A stretch of 64,000 nt of DNA from Isochrysis galbana (Eukaryota; Haptophyta; Isochrysidales; Isochrysidaceae), in the NCBI GenBank assembly GCA_018136815.1, contig CM030940.1, forward strand, positions 884,418 to 948,417, in the 5' to 3' direction. Made by a program: the position numbers and the translations under genes. Under the pieces are notes generated by a model. The model did not search any database and was not told the DNA's origin. It worked only from the letters and a program-made list of their open reading frames with translations. This document shows, one piece after another, positions 10,561 to 20,695 of this stretch (positions are counted from its first letter, which is position 1; each line of letters starts with the position of its first letter).

Positions 10561-11922
10561 ATGGCGACGAGGACGGCACTACGGGGCCTGCAGCACGGCG
10601 GTGCTGTGCTGGCTGCGTGTGGGCTGGGCGCGGCCGTACTCACCGCGCGACAAAACTCCTTCTGCGCCGCTGGCGAGGAGAAGAGCGGTGCGGAGGAGCA
10701 GCGCAGCAGGCGCGCAGAGCGGCTGGCAGTCGGAGGGGTCCGCAGCGAGTACAAGCGGCCACCGCGCGAGATCCGATGGCTGGAGCCACCAATTGGTGGT
10801 TTCTTCCACAAGGAGATTGTCCTCCGCCTCTCTGAAGAGCAGCGCGGCATACCCATCCGAGCCCACCGCTGCGTGTCAGACGGAGCCCTCTTCGTCGCAG
10901 CCGACCGGCTGGGGCGCATGCTTCGCTACCTACCCGCACCAGTGCTCAGCCGACTCGAGCGGCGCGGCGCGACCCTACATATCATTGGGATCGATCAGGG
11001 CTGCTCTGACCTGCCGGAGCACGCGCACATGAAGGGAGTCGACGGTGGATACACTGGCGAGATGGGTGTGACCATCGACCAACGAGCGCGAGGTATGGGT
11101 GGCACCCTGTCATCTTGTGGTGAGGAAAACCTCATCGACCTCGACACGGATCCGCGTTATGCCGGTCGTGACATCCTCGTGCACGAGTTTGGGCACTGCG
11201 TGATGGACGTCGGCCTCCCCCCCTCCCTGCATACGGAGATTGGAGAGGTGCATCGCAAGGCGGTGGTGAATGGGAAGTGGACGCGGGAGGACGGCTCGCG
11301 AGCATACGCCGGCACTTGCCCTGCTGAATATTGGGCCGAGCTCACCATGTGGTACTTCGGCTCGCATGGCGAGTTTGTGGATAGAGAGAAGTGTTTTCCG
11401 CCACCTGGTCCAGGCGGCTTGGCGCAATACGACCCGGACGGATTCGCGCTCCTATCTTCTGTGTACAACGGGAGCCATCCGAAGCTCAAGGAGGAGGACC
11501 CTCCTGCGACCCACCTTCGGCCATTGACGAACGCGAATGGCGATCAGCAAGATGTGGACGCGGTGTCATCAGACGTCGACGAGGCCGAGGCCGAGGCGTC
11601 GGGAGACGTGGTGCAGCTAGAGCTGGATAATGCCGGCTGCGAGACTGATTGGGAACTCTTTTGGGTCGACCAAGACGGCAAGGAAGTCAAATACGGAGTC
11701 ATCCCCGCCCGTTCGCCTTCCCACATGCAGCTGACATTCTCTGGGCATGTCTGGTTGGTGCGAGCAGCCGACTCGGCCCCTTGCAAACTCCAAGAGCTCA
11801 GGTACACAGCGGCCACGGGCAGGTGCATTGCCGCGGTTGCCAAAGACGCGGGCTGTGGCATACCCGCACAGAAATCTGAACCACCGTCTCATATGACGAG
11901 TGCAGCCACGCGAGGCGGGTGA
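10561..11922 (+). CDS. Gluzincin-like metallopeptidase fused to a VHL beta-like domain (453 aa, intronless)
   Basis: Residues 10-28 are hydrophobic (AVLAACGLGAAVL), so a signal or transmembrane anchor is likely. A zinc-peptidase motif HEFGH lies at residues 208-212, and the downstream AEYWAELTMW (about 256-265) could supply the third ligand. This layout recalls anthrax lethal-factor-like/M34 and related extracellular gluzincins. At about 350-410 the segment WELFWVDQDGKEVKYG ... SGHVWLVRA matches the VHL beta-domain pattern (W..YDG....Y..L.PG......T..GH.W..R). An acidic linker separates the two. I infer a secreted or membrane-anchored protease whose VHL-like domain binds a substrate. No elongin-binding alpha domain is visible. 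The start is the first ATG of the frame. Confidence 0.7.
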   Translation: MATRTALRGLQHGGAVLAACGLGAAVLTARQNSFCAAGEEKSGAEEQRSRRAERLAVGGVRSEYKRPPREIRWLEPPIGGFFHKEIVLRLSEEQRGIPIRAHRCVSDGALFVAADRLGRMLRYLPAPVLSRLERRGATLHIIGIDQGCSDLPEHAHMKGVDGGYTGEMGVTIDQRARGMGGTLSSCGEENLIDLDTDPRYAGRDILVHEFGHCVMDVGLPPSLHTEIGEVHRKAVVNGKWTREDGSRAYAGTCPAEYWAELTMWYFGSHGEFVDREKCFPPPGPGGLAQYDPDGFALLSSVYNGSHPKLKEEDPPATHLRPLTNANGDQQDVDAVSSDVDEAEAEASGDVVQLELDNAGCETDWELFWVDQDGKEVKYGVIPARSPSHMQLTFSGHVWLVRAADSAPCKLQELRYTAATGRCIAAVAKDAGCGIPAQKSEPPSHMTSAATRGG

Positions 11923-12575
11923 ATGCTCGCAACGTCATTGTGGCTTGCCCGCATGTTTCGTATTCCTTATCAGTGCCCTGTCCGGATCTGACTCACCACC
12001 GGGCAGGAGAATGCTGGTGGTAGCGTGTTGCGTGTGCCGGAAAGTGGTGACCAGGGGCGCGAGCGGCAGCCAAGGCAGCGAACGGCTCAACGATGACGGC
12101 AGTAGGTATGTGGCATAGCAGGGCGGCTTGGGAGGAGGGGCTTTTCAACGCTCGCCGCGACGTTGCGCGCTTGCCTTGAATCCTCAGGACGTACGTATTT
12201 TTCCCGAACGCAAAGGAAAAGCGGGCAGAAACTATCAGTATTATCAGCAATAGAAGAATCTTCCGACTCCGAATCTTGCCACCTATAATTTGCGTTGCAT
12301 GATCTAACGTACCTAAGCAATGCCACCTGGCTTATTGGCGCCGTAGCACTTTTCAGCCCCGGATTCCGTGCCATGCGTAGCCGCGGCGACGAGCCGGGTG
12401 TTCGGGTGGCATGGAGTTGTTACAGATGGTCCTCCGCCCATTCCCGTCCTTTCTTTACTTGCTAAGTGAGCAGAGCTCCTCTTTACGCGAGGCACAATGT
12501 CGACCTAAGCACTGCCCGTACACCGCAGACACCGCATGATATTGTTCCCTGCCAGCCCATTCTTAATCACCGCAC
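11923..12575. other. Convergent intergenic region
   Basis: This lies between two convergent genes. No open frame has domain content and no repeat was recognised. It presumably holds both 3' UTRs. Confidence 0.5.
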
Positions 12576-13658
12576 CTATCTCGCGTTCCTCTTCTCCGGT
12601 TCAAGCGCCAACGCAAGTGCAGAAGGCACGCCCATCGCGCGTTGCACTTCGGGTGCAGCCACCGAACTGTCACTACTGGCGGCAGCCTGTGGTGCTACGC
12701 GCCATTCAAACCTTTGCTTATCCCCGCAAGAAGCCCAAAAGGAACGCCAATACAACTTGAGTCGGCAATGAGGCGTGTGATCCATCATCCCATGGATCCT
12801 ATCTTTCAGCTTCTCGAAGGCCTGAGGATCGATGCCGTACTGATGTAGGCGCGATCGCTGCGATGCAGAGGCCGCTGAATGAAATTCGGCAAAGATGTAG
12901 GAAACGCGGCACAAGAGGTCCGGTTGCTCTACCAATCGCTCCAGCATCCACCACTCTTCACCTTCCACGTCCAACCGCAGAACGACCACGGCCTTCGGCT
13001 GATTGATGAACACGAAACGCAAGACCTCGTTCAAGTCGTACGAACGACTCCGCACGACGCGCGACCCCATTGGAAGAGGCTTGTTCTCGACATGCACATC
13101 AGCAAAGTCAAGCCCAAGAGCTGTCTCTCCCCACTGGTGCGTAGCATATCGCCAGAGCGTGCGCGGCTCGTCTGTGACGGTTCGGTTTGATAGGGCGCCT
13201 TCGATGAAAGATACGTTGAAGCCGCTCGCCCTCAGATGCGCCTCTTCTTTGTGCAGCAGTGGAAGCATTGGCGGGGCCGCCTCGAAAGACCGGATGCAGA
13301 AGCTGCGTGGCTCCCTGAGCGGCGCCATCGAGAGCTCACGCTGCCGCTTGCCTAGATTCGCCCAGGCTGCACGATGATTGCGCGGCGGTGCATGAATCGC
13401 GCACTGGAAGAAGTTTCCCCTGGAGAACGCGCCAACGGCTTCGCCCAGGTTGGCGCCTGCATCGAGGAAGAGGCGCTCACAGCCGCGCAGCTCGAGCTCG
13501 TCTAGCGCGCTCAGTTGCCGACCTCGCCGACTGGGCGGCGATGCCTCACCGATGCGACCCTCTCCAGCTGCCGTGGACGGCCGGCGCTGCAGCAGCAACA
13601 CCACCAGCAACGCTGCGGCCGAGGGGACGACCAGCCAGCTCGGCCGTACCCACGCCAT
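12576..13658 (-). CDS. FkbM-family methyltransferase, type II membrane protein (360 aa)
   Basis: The N-terminus (MAWVRPSWLVVPSAAALLVVLLLQ) is one hydrophobic segment, as in Golgi type II enzymes. LFLDAGANLGEAV (about residues 63-75) is the SAM-binding motif I of class I methyltransferases. VVLRLDVEGEEWWMLERL is the characteristic 'K/R-x-D-V-E-G-x-E' motif of the FkbM (Methyltransf_21) family. These enzymes O-methylate sugars or other small groups. The substrate here cannot be read from sequence. A single exon ends EPEKRNAR followed by a stop. The length is close to that of algal family members with an added anchor. Confidence 0.75.
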   Translation of the reverse strand: MAWVRPSWLVVPSAAALLVVLLLQRRPSTAAGEGRIGEASPPSRRGRQLSALDELELRGCERLFLDAGANLGEAVGAFSRGNFFQCAIHAPPRNHRAAWANLGKRQRELSMAPLREPRSFCIRSFEAAPPMLPLLHKEEAHLRASGFNVSFIEGALSNRTVTDEPRTLWRYATHQWGETALGLDFADVHVENKPLPMGSRVVRSRSYDLNEVLRFVFINQPKAVVVLRLDVEGEEWWMLERLVEQPDLLCRVSYIFAEFHSAASASQRSRLHQYGIDPQAFEKLKDRIHGMMDHTPHCRLKLYWRSFWASCGDKQRFEWRVAPQAAASSDSSVAAPEVQRAMGVPSALALALEPEKRNAR

Positions 13659-14814
13659 CCGCGCGGTCGCCGCACGCGGCGTTCTACAGCCCGTTCCGTT
13701 AAGTTAATCAATCAATGATCACACATCGGACAGGTGAAAGGTGACGTTAGAAATTGTAGTCTTGAAAGAGGTCTTGTTGGTTAGCATCCCTAGCCACATA
13801 CGTTGGACGAGCCATGCACTAACCACGCACACCCCCATCGCGGGGGAGGGGCTCCGTTGCCGATGAGGCACAGTCCCTCAGCACTAGGATTAAACTAGGA
13901 CAACAAGAAAACTCAGACACTCCCCAATCGTTGAAATCAAATCCCTCTTTCCCTTTCCCATCCGACATCCGACGTCATTCCCAATGAAAGATACAAGCAT
14001 ACGCCAAGGCTGAATCGAGCTCAAACGAGATGACGCATAGGCCGACGAAGGATTCTCATCAGGCCGATGATAGCGTAATGGTAATGGCTCCACTACGGCA
14101 TGAGACCTGTCAAACTCCTGCTTTCTTGCCTCTGTTTCTGTAATTGTAAGCCTTGGGCACCACAGGGGCACCGTAGGTGAGAAAGTTGTTATGCGGACGC
14201 ACGGCGTCCCGCGGGGGAACGATGCACATCGGGACGGCGTGCACTTCGTCTAATTGTGAGCCTTTATTGCACTCATCGACTGAATGCCATAAACATCGGG
14301 GTGATTGTTGTATAAATAACTATGGATATTTGATGGCTCCATTCGATTGATGTCCCATAATTGACGGAACGACACCTGAGAGGTAGTGGATGCCTTGTCG
14401 GTAGTAGGTGTTAGCCCAAAATCTGCTCAAATGTCAGAGCTGTTTTTTGGGGGTTTGTGCCTGCTGGGACTTGGGATTGGATGCGGTCATGTGCGTCATG
14501 GCTTGGGGTGTTAGTGCAAGGCTAGTGAGAGTAGCGGCACTCATGCTCAATAATAAGTAGTTCTACCATTATTATTATCGACCGGTGATGCACTCACAAC
14601 ACTCCGCACTCCGCACTTTGATGCTATATTCCTTGAGTTCACCTGCTTTGCCTGGCTCACCTTGTTCACCGCGCGAGTCTCAACTTCCTCAACTCTGAGC
14701 TCCTCAACCAGAATCTCGACCGGGCCTTCGCCTATGCTCACTACCAAGTATCTCTCTATTAAGGAGATGCAGTCACTCCTCAAAATGCCCTCGCTTGGCT
14801 GAAAAAAACAAGGA
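13659..14814. repeat. Intergenic region with two dispersed repeat modules
   Basis: Module b (about 13790-13915) contains GCACACCCCCATCGCGGGGG and CCCTCAGCACTAGGATTA, and recurs at 62997-63135. Module a (about 14505-14580) contains GCTAGTGAGAGTAG. It recurs in the same orientation at 62945-62990 and inverted at 55595-55650 inside the hAT-2 element. At 62945 the two modules are adjacent. Here they are 600 bp apart. Module b can form a short CCCCC/GGGGG hairpin. No coding sequence is seen. The rest (13920-14500) shows nothing recognisable. Confidence 0.5.
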
Positions 14815-16548
14815 TCACGGCTTACTACCTCCAATGTGCCTAGTTACGGACACTGTTCCAAGGAGTGTGCTCTCGCGCGTGGTATTCGCGAAGAGCTGCA
14901 CAATTCGCACGCCGTCTAGATATTCACCAAGCGTCTCCAACGCCGCAGCCACCGCCTCATCGTACTGCAGCTTCTTTGGGAAGGCATTCTTCAACGTGAT
15001 CACCACGACCGCTCCAGGTCGCATGAGCTCCAGCGCCTTCAAGAAGAGATCAACGACTAGGCCCGGTGGCGCGTTCATATCGCAGCAGTAGGCATTGGCT
15101 GTCCCTGCAATGCCACGTTGCAAGAGCAAAGGGAGCGCCTCTTCGAACCGTAAGCGCATATGCTCAACATTCGGACGCGCAAGAACCGTCCCTTCTAGAA
15201 GCCCAGGATCGACACTGATGACTTTGGCGAACCCCGATGATGCGAGGTATGATGTCCACCCTCCTGGAGAGGCGCCCACATCGATTGCCAGAGACTCTCC
15301 GCCCCTGGTCAGTGGTAGATACGACGCGGCTTCCTCCAGCTTGTAGTAAGCCCGACAAACGGGGCCGTTGGCCGGCTGGGATTCAGTCGGCGTTGTCACA
15401 CTCTCATCATGCGCGCTCGCCGAGGTGCAGGTTTGACTATGGTTATTCCGGCTTGCTCCTCCAGGAGGTCCCGACAGATACTTGGTCGCATCCTTCAACC
15501 CTGGGGTAAGGCAAGCTGAGATACACGCACCCTTTCTCTTTACGCCCCTGCCTTCCCGGCTGCCAACCGTAAGAGAGGGTGCGTCGTCCCGAAGCTCATC
15601 ACCACAGTCCTCCATCAGAACAAGCCCAGTCGCGAAGGCACCACAGACGAACCCGACAGTCGCAAACGCATTGTGGCCCTTGAGAGTGACCTTGACACCC
15701 CGAGCAGATAGCGCGTCGGCGAAACGCCGCTCCATTGAGCGCGGGAAGGCCTGCACGCGGCACGTCAGCGGCTTCCCGGCTTCAGACCTGGCTGCGATGG
15801 ACTTGGCCAAGAAAGCGACCGCTGCCTCTAGCGTGCCGTGCCACTCATCGAGACAATACATGCGCTGTACGATGCGGTCGGGCAGTGCGCTGTCGATCCG
15901 GATGAGGTGCATGAGCTCGGGCAGGGGCATATCCGCCTGAATCAGCATACCGCACTCCATATGCTTTATACGCGTTGCGACAGGCTGGAGAACACCAATG
16001 ACGCGAACGCCATCCATGGCGTCGAGGCGCGCAGAGAGCCGCTCTGTGTGCGACTTGGCCACCTGTAGGAGGACGTTCCCCGACCCGCTAGCAGCGAGTG
16101 CAGTGTCCCAGTCGTACAAGAACGGCACCTCCCCGAAGAGGCTCGACCACGCCTCGTCGATCTCGAGGCGGAGGGTCCGGATGCTGATCTTACGCTCACG
16201 CACCTCGGCGTGGCCGTACACGCTCACGGCATCCCCGAGCCGGTAGAGGGTGGTGACGGAGGGTACACCGAGAGCATCGCCACGTAGCGCCGCCTCAATC
16301 GTCCGGCCGTGCGCATCGCGCAGCCCCAGGAAGTGGAGCTTCTTGTTCATCCGTACGCGGTGTGTGACCCGAAGGCCATGCAGCCAGATTGGTGGCGAGT
16401 GGACGCCGGCGGCGAGCGCGCCATAGAGCTGCTCGATCTGCGGGACGGTAAGGAGTGGTACCTTCCTCCGTCGCCGCCTGCGCACCACCAGTGCCGTGGC
16501 CACAGCCAGTACAGACGCGGCGAGCAGCAGACGGACGGCCATCCCCAC
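14815..16548 (-). CDS. FtsJ/RlmM-like RNA 2'-O-ribose methyltransferase (577 aa)
   Basis: An N-terminal anchor or transit segment (MGMAVRLLLAASVLAVATALVV followed by an arginine run) precedes an OB-like stretch, KLHFLGLRDAHGRTIEAAL, resembling aspartyl-tRNA-synthetase-type OB folds. The C-terminal half has RAYYKLEEA, motif I AIDVGASPGGWTSYL, an acidic SVDPG, CCDMNAPPG and VVVITLKNAFPKK. These give the K-D-K-E style tetrad of FtsJ enzymes. The RAYYK plus DVGASPGGW combination is closest to RlmM, the 23S rRNA C2498 ribose methyltransferase, so an organellar rRNA target is plausible. One uninterrupted exon. It is divergent from SHMT. Confidence 0.75.
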   Translation of the reverse strand: MGMAVRLLLAASVLAVATALVVRRRRRRKVPLLTVPQIEQLYGALAAGVHSPPIWLHGLRVTHRVRMNKKLHFLGLRDAHGRTIEAALRGDALGVPSVTTLYRLGDAVSVYGHAEVRERKISIRTLRLEIDEAWSSLFGEVPFLYDWDTALAASGSGNVLLQVAKSHTERLSARLDAMDGVRVIGVLQPVATRIKHMECGMLIQADMPLPELMHLIRIDSALPDRIVQRMYCLDEWHGTLEAAVAFLAKSIAARSEAGKPLTCRVQAFPRSMERRFADALSARGVKVTLKGHNAFATVGFVCGAFATGLVLMEDCGDELRDDAPSLTVGSREGRGVKRKGACISACLTPGLKDATKYLSGPPGGASRNNHSQTCTSASAHDESVTTPTESQPANGPVCRAYYKLEEAASYLPLTRGGESLAIDVGASPGGWTSYLASSGFAKVISVDPGLLEGTVLARPNVEHMRLRFEEALPLLLQRGIAGTANAYCCDMNAPPGLVVDLFLKALELMRPGAVVVITLKNAFPKKLQYDEAVAAALETLGEYLDGVRIVQLFANTTRESTLLGTVSVTRHIGGSKP

Positions 16549-16967
16549 CGCCCACCGCCTCGCGCCGCCACGTGCTCTCGCCCAAGGCTCCTCCCACCGT
16601 CACATCGACTCATTTATATCTGCACATAGTGGCATCGTAGAGGTAGTGTTAGAGTCTTCCCATTTCCATTTTTGGCTAGTGCTATTTCGGGCGCCGGCTG
16701 CACGTTGTCGCGCGGTGGCTGTCGGCCGGAACTTTCTCCCGCTTCTCTCTCTCTCTCTCTCTTCTTCTGTCTCTCTCGGCGGTCTTCTTCTACTCTCCTC
16801 ATACTTTCAATCGTCGCCTCTCTCTTTCGCTCCTTCTGTCTCTGGTGGTGGGATCCTCTGTGTCTTCTCTCTATTCTAACTACCTCTCTCTCTCTCTCGC
16901 ACCTGCTGTCTCCTCCTCCTCTCGCTCCTCCTCCTTCCGTTTCTCTCTCTCTCTCTCTCTTCTCTCT

Positions 16968-17023
<56 letters not shown>

Positions 17024-17186
17024 TCTCTCCCTCTCTCTCCTTTGCCTCCTCTTGCCTGTCGTCGTCTTTCTCTCTCAACCTCCCCGCTCCACATCGCGCG
17101 GCTCCCGGCGGCGGCCGAGCGCTGGCGCTGCAGCGGGCTCTGCCACCCATCTCTCTCTCTCTATCTATCCATCTCCATTCCTCGGC
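16549..17186. promoter_or_regulatory. Divergent promoter region with long CT tract
   Basis: About 640 bp separate the FtsJ start (minus) from the SHMT start (plus), so promoters for both must lie here. From about 16740 to 17060 the plus strand is CT-rich, with an uninterrupted (CT)n microsatellite at about 16972-17019. It produces long Arg/Glu and Ser/Leu open frames that are not genes. The tract would form a pyrimidine-rich leader for SHMT. Confidence 0.55.
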
Positions 17187-19727
17187 ATGCTGCCCGCGCT
17201 GCTGCTGGGCCTCTCGCTTGCGGTGGGCCGCGCACCGCGCGCCAGCCACATCGAGCTCCGTGGCAGCCTGAGCGCCTCCGACCCAGAAGTCTTCTCTCTC
17301 CTCTCCGCTGAGGCGGAAAGACAGCGTGACGGCCTCGAGCTCATCGCCTCAGAGAACTTCGTCTCGGCCGAGGTGGGGGCCTGCTTGTGCGCGCGGTGCG
17401 CCGCCCTACCACCCGCTCAGCCGCGCCCACATGCCACCCGGCGCAGGTGAGAGAGGCCCTTGGCTCGGTGATGACCAACAAGTATTCGGAGGGGCTGCCT
17501 GGTGCCCGGTATTATGGTGGGAATGAGTACGTCGACAAGCTCGAGCGACTGTGCCAGGCGCGCTCTCGCTCTCGTGCCTCCCTTCTGCCCCTGCATTCAT
17601 CAGACGAGCCTCAGTGTGCTGAGTCCCTATGCTTACTTTGTGCTACCCCTACCCTGTCTTTTTCAGGCTCGCGCGCTCGAGCTCTTCGATTTGGATCCAG
17701 AGGAGTGGGGAGTCAATGTACAGCCCTATTCGGGCTCTCCGGCCAATTTTGCTGCGTACACTGCGCTGCTTGAGCCGCATGATCGGGTGATGGGGCTCGA
17801 TTTGCCTTCCGGCGGCCATCTGACACATGGGTGCGCTTATGCACACATGCTGCTAGCGTCCTCGCGCGCTCCCGTTCGCACCATCTATGGTATGTACACA
17901 TGATGACATCACGTGGGTCGGTTGTGGGCCTTCATGAGCGTCCGAGGTCTACGCCTGACCATTGCTGTTTGCTCGTCTTTTCAACCAATGTTCGGCTAGA
18001 GGTTTCTCGTACGTCGCCGCGATCATCCTTGTTCAGCAAGCCCTATTCCTCGCCTGCCCAGATACTACAATGAGAAGCGTCGCGTCTCGGCAACATCCAT
18101 CTACTTCGAGTCTCTTCCGTACGAGGTGTGTTCCAATAATTGCGTATAACCGAGTGCACACAGTGGGCACGCCTCATGCCTAGGGTTGCCGCCCAATGGT
18201 CCTCATCTTTCAACCTTCATGTTGCCTCCGACTCCCGGATGCCATTCGAAGGTGTCTGCCCAAACCGGGCTGATTGACTACGATGCTCTCGAAGCGCGCG
18301 CTCGCCTTTTCCGCCCGCGACTTCTGATCGCAGGCGCTTCCGCCTACCCACGAGATTGGGACTATGCGCGAATGCGTCAGATTGCAGATTCCGTCGGCGC
18401 GTATCTGCTCAATGACATGGCGCACATCTCCGGGTTGGTGGCTGCAAAAGAGTGAGTCTTCTTGTTGTGCCATTGCGGAGCATGGGACGCCCGCCGTCGA
18501 GAGCTCGCGAGGCAGCGTTGTGTGCGCTGGCCGAGGTGCTGGTAGCTGTGGCTATCACCAGTCCGTTCTCTAAGAAGCTGCTCTTTCCGAGCTCTTCCCG
18601 AAGCGACTCAAGCTCATCTTGCACCTAGATTTCGCTACGTCACTGCACTCATTCCCGACCATGCTACTCTCCCACTCTCATCCACCATCAACCCGACTCA
18701 CGTACGAATGTAGGTGCAACGACCCCTTCGCTTATTGTGACATCGTTACCTCTACTACGCACAAATCATTACGCGGCCCACGTTCGGGTATCATCTTCTA
18801 CCGCAAGAAGTTTGAGGCGGATGTGAACTTCGCGGTGTTTCCCTGCCTGCAGGCAAGCACGTCGAACGCGCCCTTCCGCCTCACATCGCAGCCTTCTCGT
18901 CAGATGTGCTTAAACTCACTTTATGTATTTCCGCCCCTCCCGGTCTAGCAGGGAGGGCCGCACAACCATCAAATCGCCGCCTTGGCAGTCGCTCTCCGTG
19001 AAGCGCAACAGCCTGCTTTCCGGGACTATATTCGGTCTGTGAAGGCAAACGCCAAGGCTCTTGCCGCCGCCTTGGTGGCAAAGGGTTACGCCATCGTCAC
19101 GGGTGGTACTGACAATCACCTGGTGCTCTGGGATTTGAGACCGCTCGGATTGACAGGTTCGAAGCTTGAGAAGCTTTCAGAGGTGAGCCTTCGTCTAGAG
19201 TACTGCGTCCAACCTTGCACAATGGAAATGTGGGTGCATGTCTCACATGTCGAGCCTTCCGACTTTCAATTGTCACCTTCTCCATTCAAGATGCTGTGTG
19301 AGACCTCATGCCATCCTAGCTTGAGGCGCGACGCTCTCGCTGCTGCTGCATCTCAGGCGGTTGGCATTACCCTGAACAAGAACGCGGTCCATGGTGACAC
19401 CTCTGCTGCGGTGCCTGGTGGTGTTCGCATTGGTACTCCAGCATTGACTACGCGCGGCTTTGACACCTCAGACTTTGAAAGGGTGAGGCCCTCCTCTTTA
19501 TGTGCGTGCGCGGACAGTGCGCCCTTCAGACTCCTGACTCCTCCCTCTTGACACACCTTGCATAGGTCGCGGACTTCCTTCACGAGGCCGTCGAGCTCTC
19601 CCTCACTCTACAAAAGCGCTCGGGACCAAAGCTGAAAGACTTTGTGGCCGAGATGCAATCCGAGCCTGCTATCGCCGAGCTGCGCGAGCGCGTGCGAGAG
19701 TTTGCGCTGTCGTTTCCCATGCCTTGA
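17187..19727 (+). CDS. SHMT: Serine hydroxymethyltransferase, multi-exon (about 460 aa)
   Basis: This PLP enzyme interconverts serine and glycine and charges tetrahydrofolate with a one-carbon unit. Exons are 17187-17372, 17447-17557, 17667-17830, 18062-18125, 18252-18451, 18714-18852, 18952-19182, 19357-19482 and 19566-19727. All junctions keep the frame. Landmarks are [11 protein letters not shown] (exon 1), [19 protein letters not shown] (exon 2), [11 protein letters not shown] (exon 3), [12 protein letters not shown] (exon 4) and [14 protein letters not shown] with the PLP lysine (exon 6). Exon 8 has [13 protein letters not shown] and [14 protein letters not shown]. The introns after 17557 and 18852 start with GC rather than GT. 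The N-terminus ([14 protein letters not shown]) could be a signal or organelle-targeting segment. Length matches the family. Confidence 0.92.
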
Positions 19728-20039
19728 GTTCAGACGGGGCGACCACGACATGCGAGAACTGCCCGCGCGTACGGGACGGGCGACAAGTCAGGCTGGGTCT
19801 AGGTTGAAGGACTCAAAGGCCGGCTAAGATTGGAACTGTTGTTGCACGTGTGCTGCGGCTGCGGCTGATGTTGTTGCAATCGGGCGAGCAGGAGAGTGGT
19901 GACCACCCAGAGGTGACTTGGCAAGCTAGGGACTCAGGCTTGGGAGAACGGTGTTTGTTGAGTTGCGAGTAGCCCACGCAGCCGAGGTAAAAGTGAGATT
20001 GTGATCTAGTGGTGCGTGGGTAGTTGTGCGCTCCTCTCA
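19728..20039. other. SHMT 3' region
   Basis: No gene is seen. This is presumably the 3' UTR plus spacer up to the LINE fragment. Confidence 0.45.
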
Positions 20040-20270
20040 AAAAAAATCTAATTTTTTTTTAATATTCTCGCCTCACGCGTGGCACTGGGATGCGCTTTCG
20101 TAGCCACGCCGATTCCCCTTCCTCTCCCTCATTACCCGCCTTGCGGCAACTCCCCTTATGCTTGAGCTGAGCGGGGTGCACCTACCCTCAGCGGAGTGTG
20201 CTCTCGCGCCTTCCTCCCGTGCCGCTGAGTGACTTGTTTATTCTAGATGCGTTGAGGTTTTCCTTCAAAA
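20040..20270 (-). mobile_element. 5'-truncated LINE, 3' UTR only
   Basis: It matches the LINE-A 3' UTR through TAGCCACGCC, CCCTTCCTCTCCCTC and TACCCGCCTTGCGGCA. It has the same tip on the minus strand, GAGGCGAGAATATTAAA followed by T-rich sequence. No coding sequence is left. It lies 140 bp from the orphan exon at 20414. Confidence 0.7.
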
Positions 20271-20413
20271 AATATTCTTGAAGATGACCACTTCGCTGCT
20301 AACCGCTCTCTTCCGCTGGGGTCCACACCTGACATCGCTCTTGCCCCACCCTCACTCCCCTATTCGCTTGCTTCGCCCCCCCCCCCCCCCACTCTTGCCC
20401 AATCTTAACCCAG

Positions 20414-20695
20414 CTGCAATTCATCGCCACAGCAATCGACCGCCAGCAGGATGTGCGCTTTGAAGCGTGTGGCCTCCCAAGGCTCATGGAAGCTATGCTC
20501 CTAGTCACGCTTTCCAATCTACTCGGCAACTGCCAGTTTCCGTTTTCTTGCGTGGGCATCAGCTGGCAGCGGACCGGGCAAGCGTCAAAAGTGACCGTAT
20601 CGAGTATCGGCCACCCAGAACGGGAGAGCATGGCGAACCTGTTCCGACAAATGGGCGTAGACCTCGTGGAGAAGCCGGCGTTTGGCTGGGCATGA
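20414..20695 (+). pseudogene. Orphan 3'-terminal exon (94 codons), gene unrecognised
   Basis: A pyrimidine-rich tract ending ...CTTAACCCAG (20413) precedes an open frame LQFIATAIDRQQDVRFEAC ... LVTLSNLLGNCQFPF ... VDLVEKPAFGWA followed by a stop. It looks like a last exon with a good acceptor, and composition is coding-like. Upstream there is only a LINE 3' fragment and no partner exon. I think this is either the remnant of a gene disrupted by the LINE or a gene whose other exons I cannot see. I do not recognise the family. Confidence 0.4.

Noticed and set aside
16614-17249. Minus-strand 211-codon frame rich in Arg/Glu
   Set aside because: It is the reverse of the (CT)n tract upstream of SHMT. 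Simple repeat, no domain.
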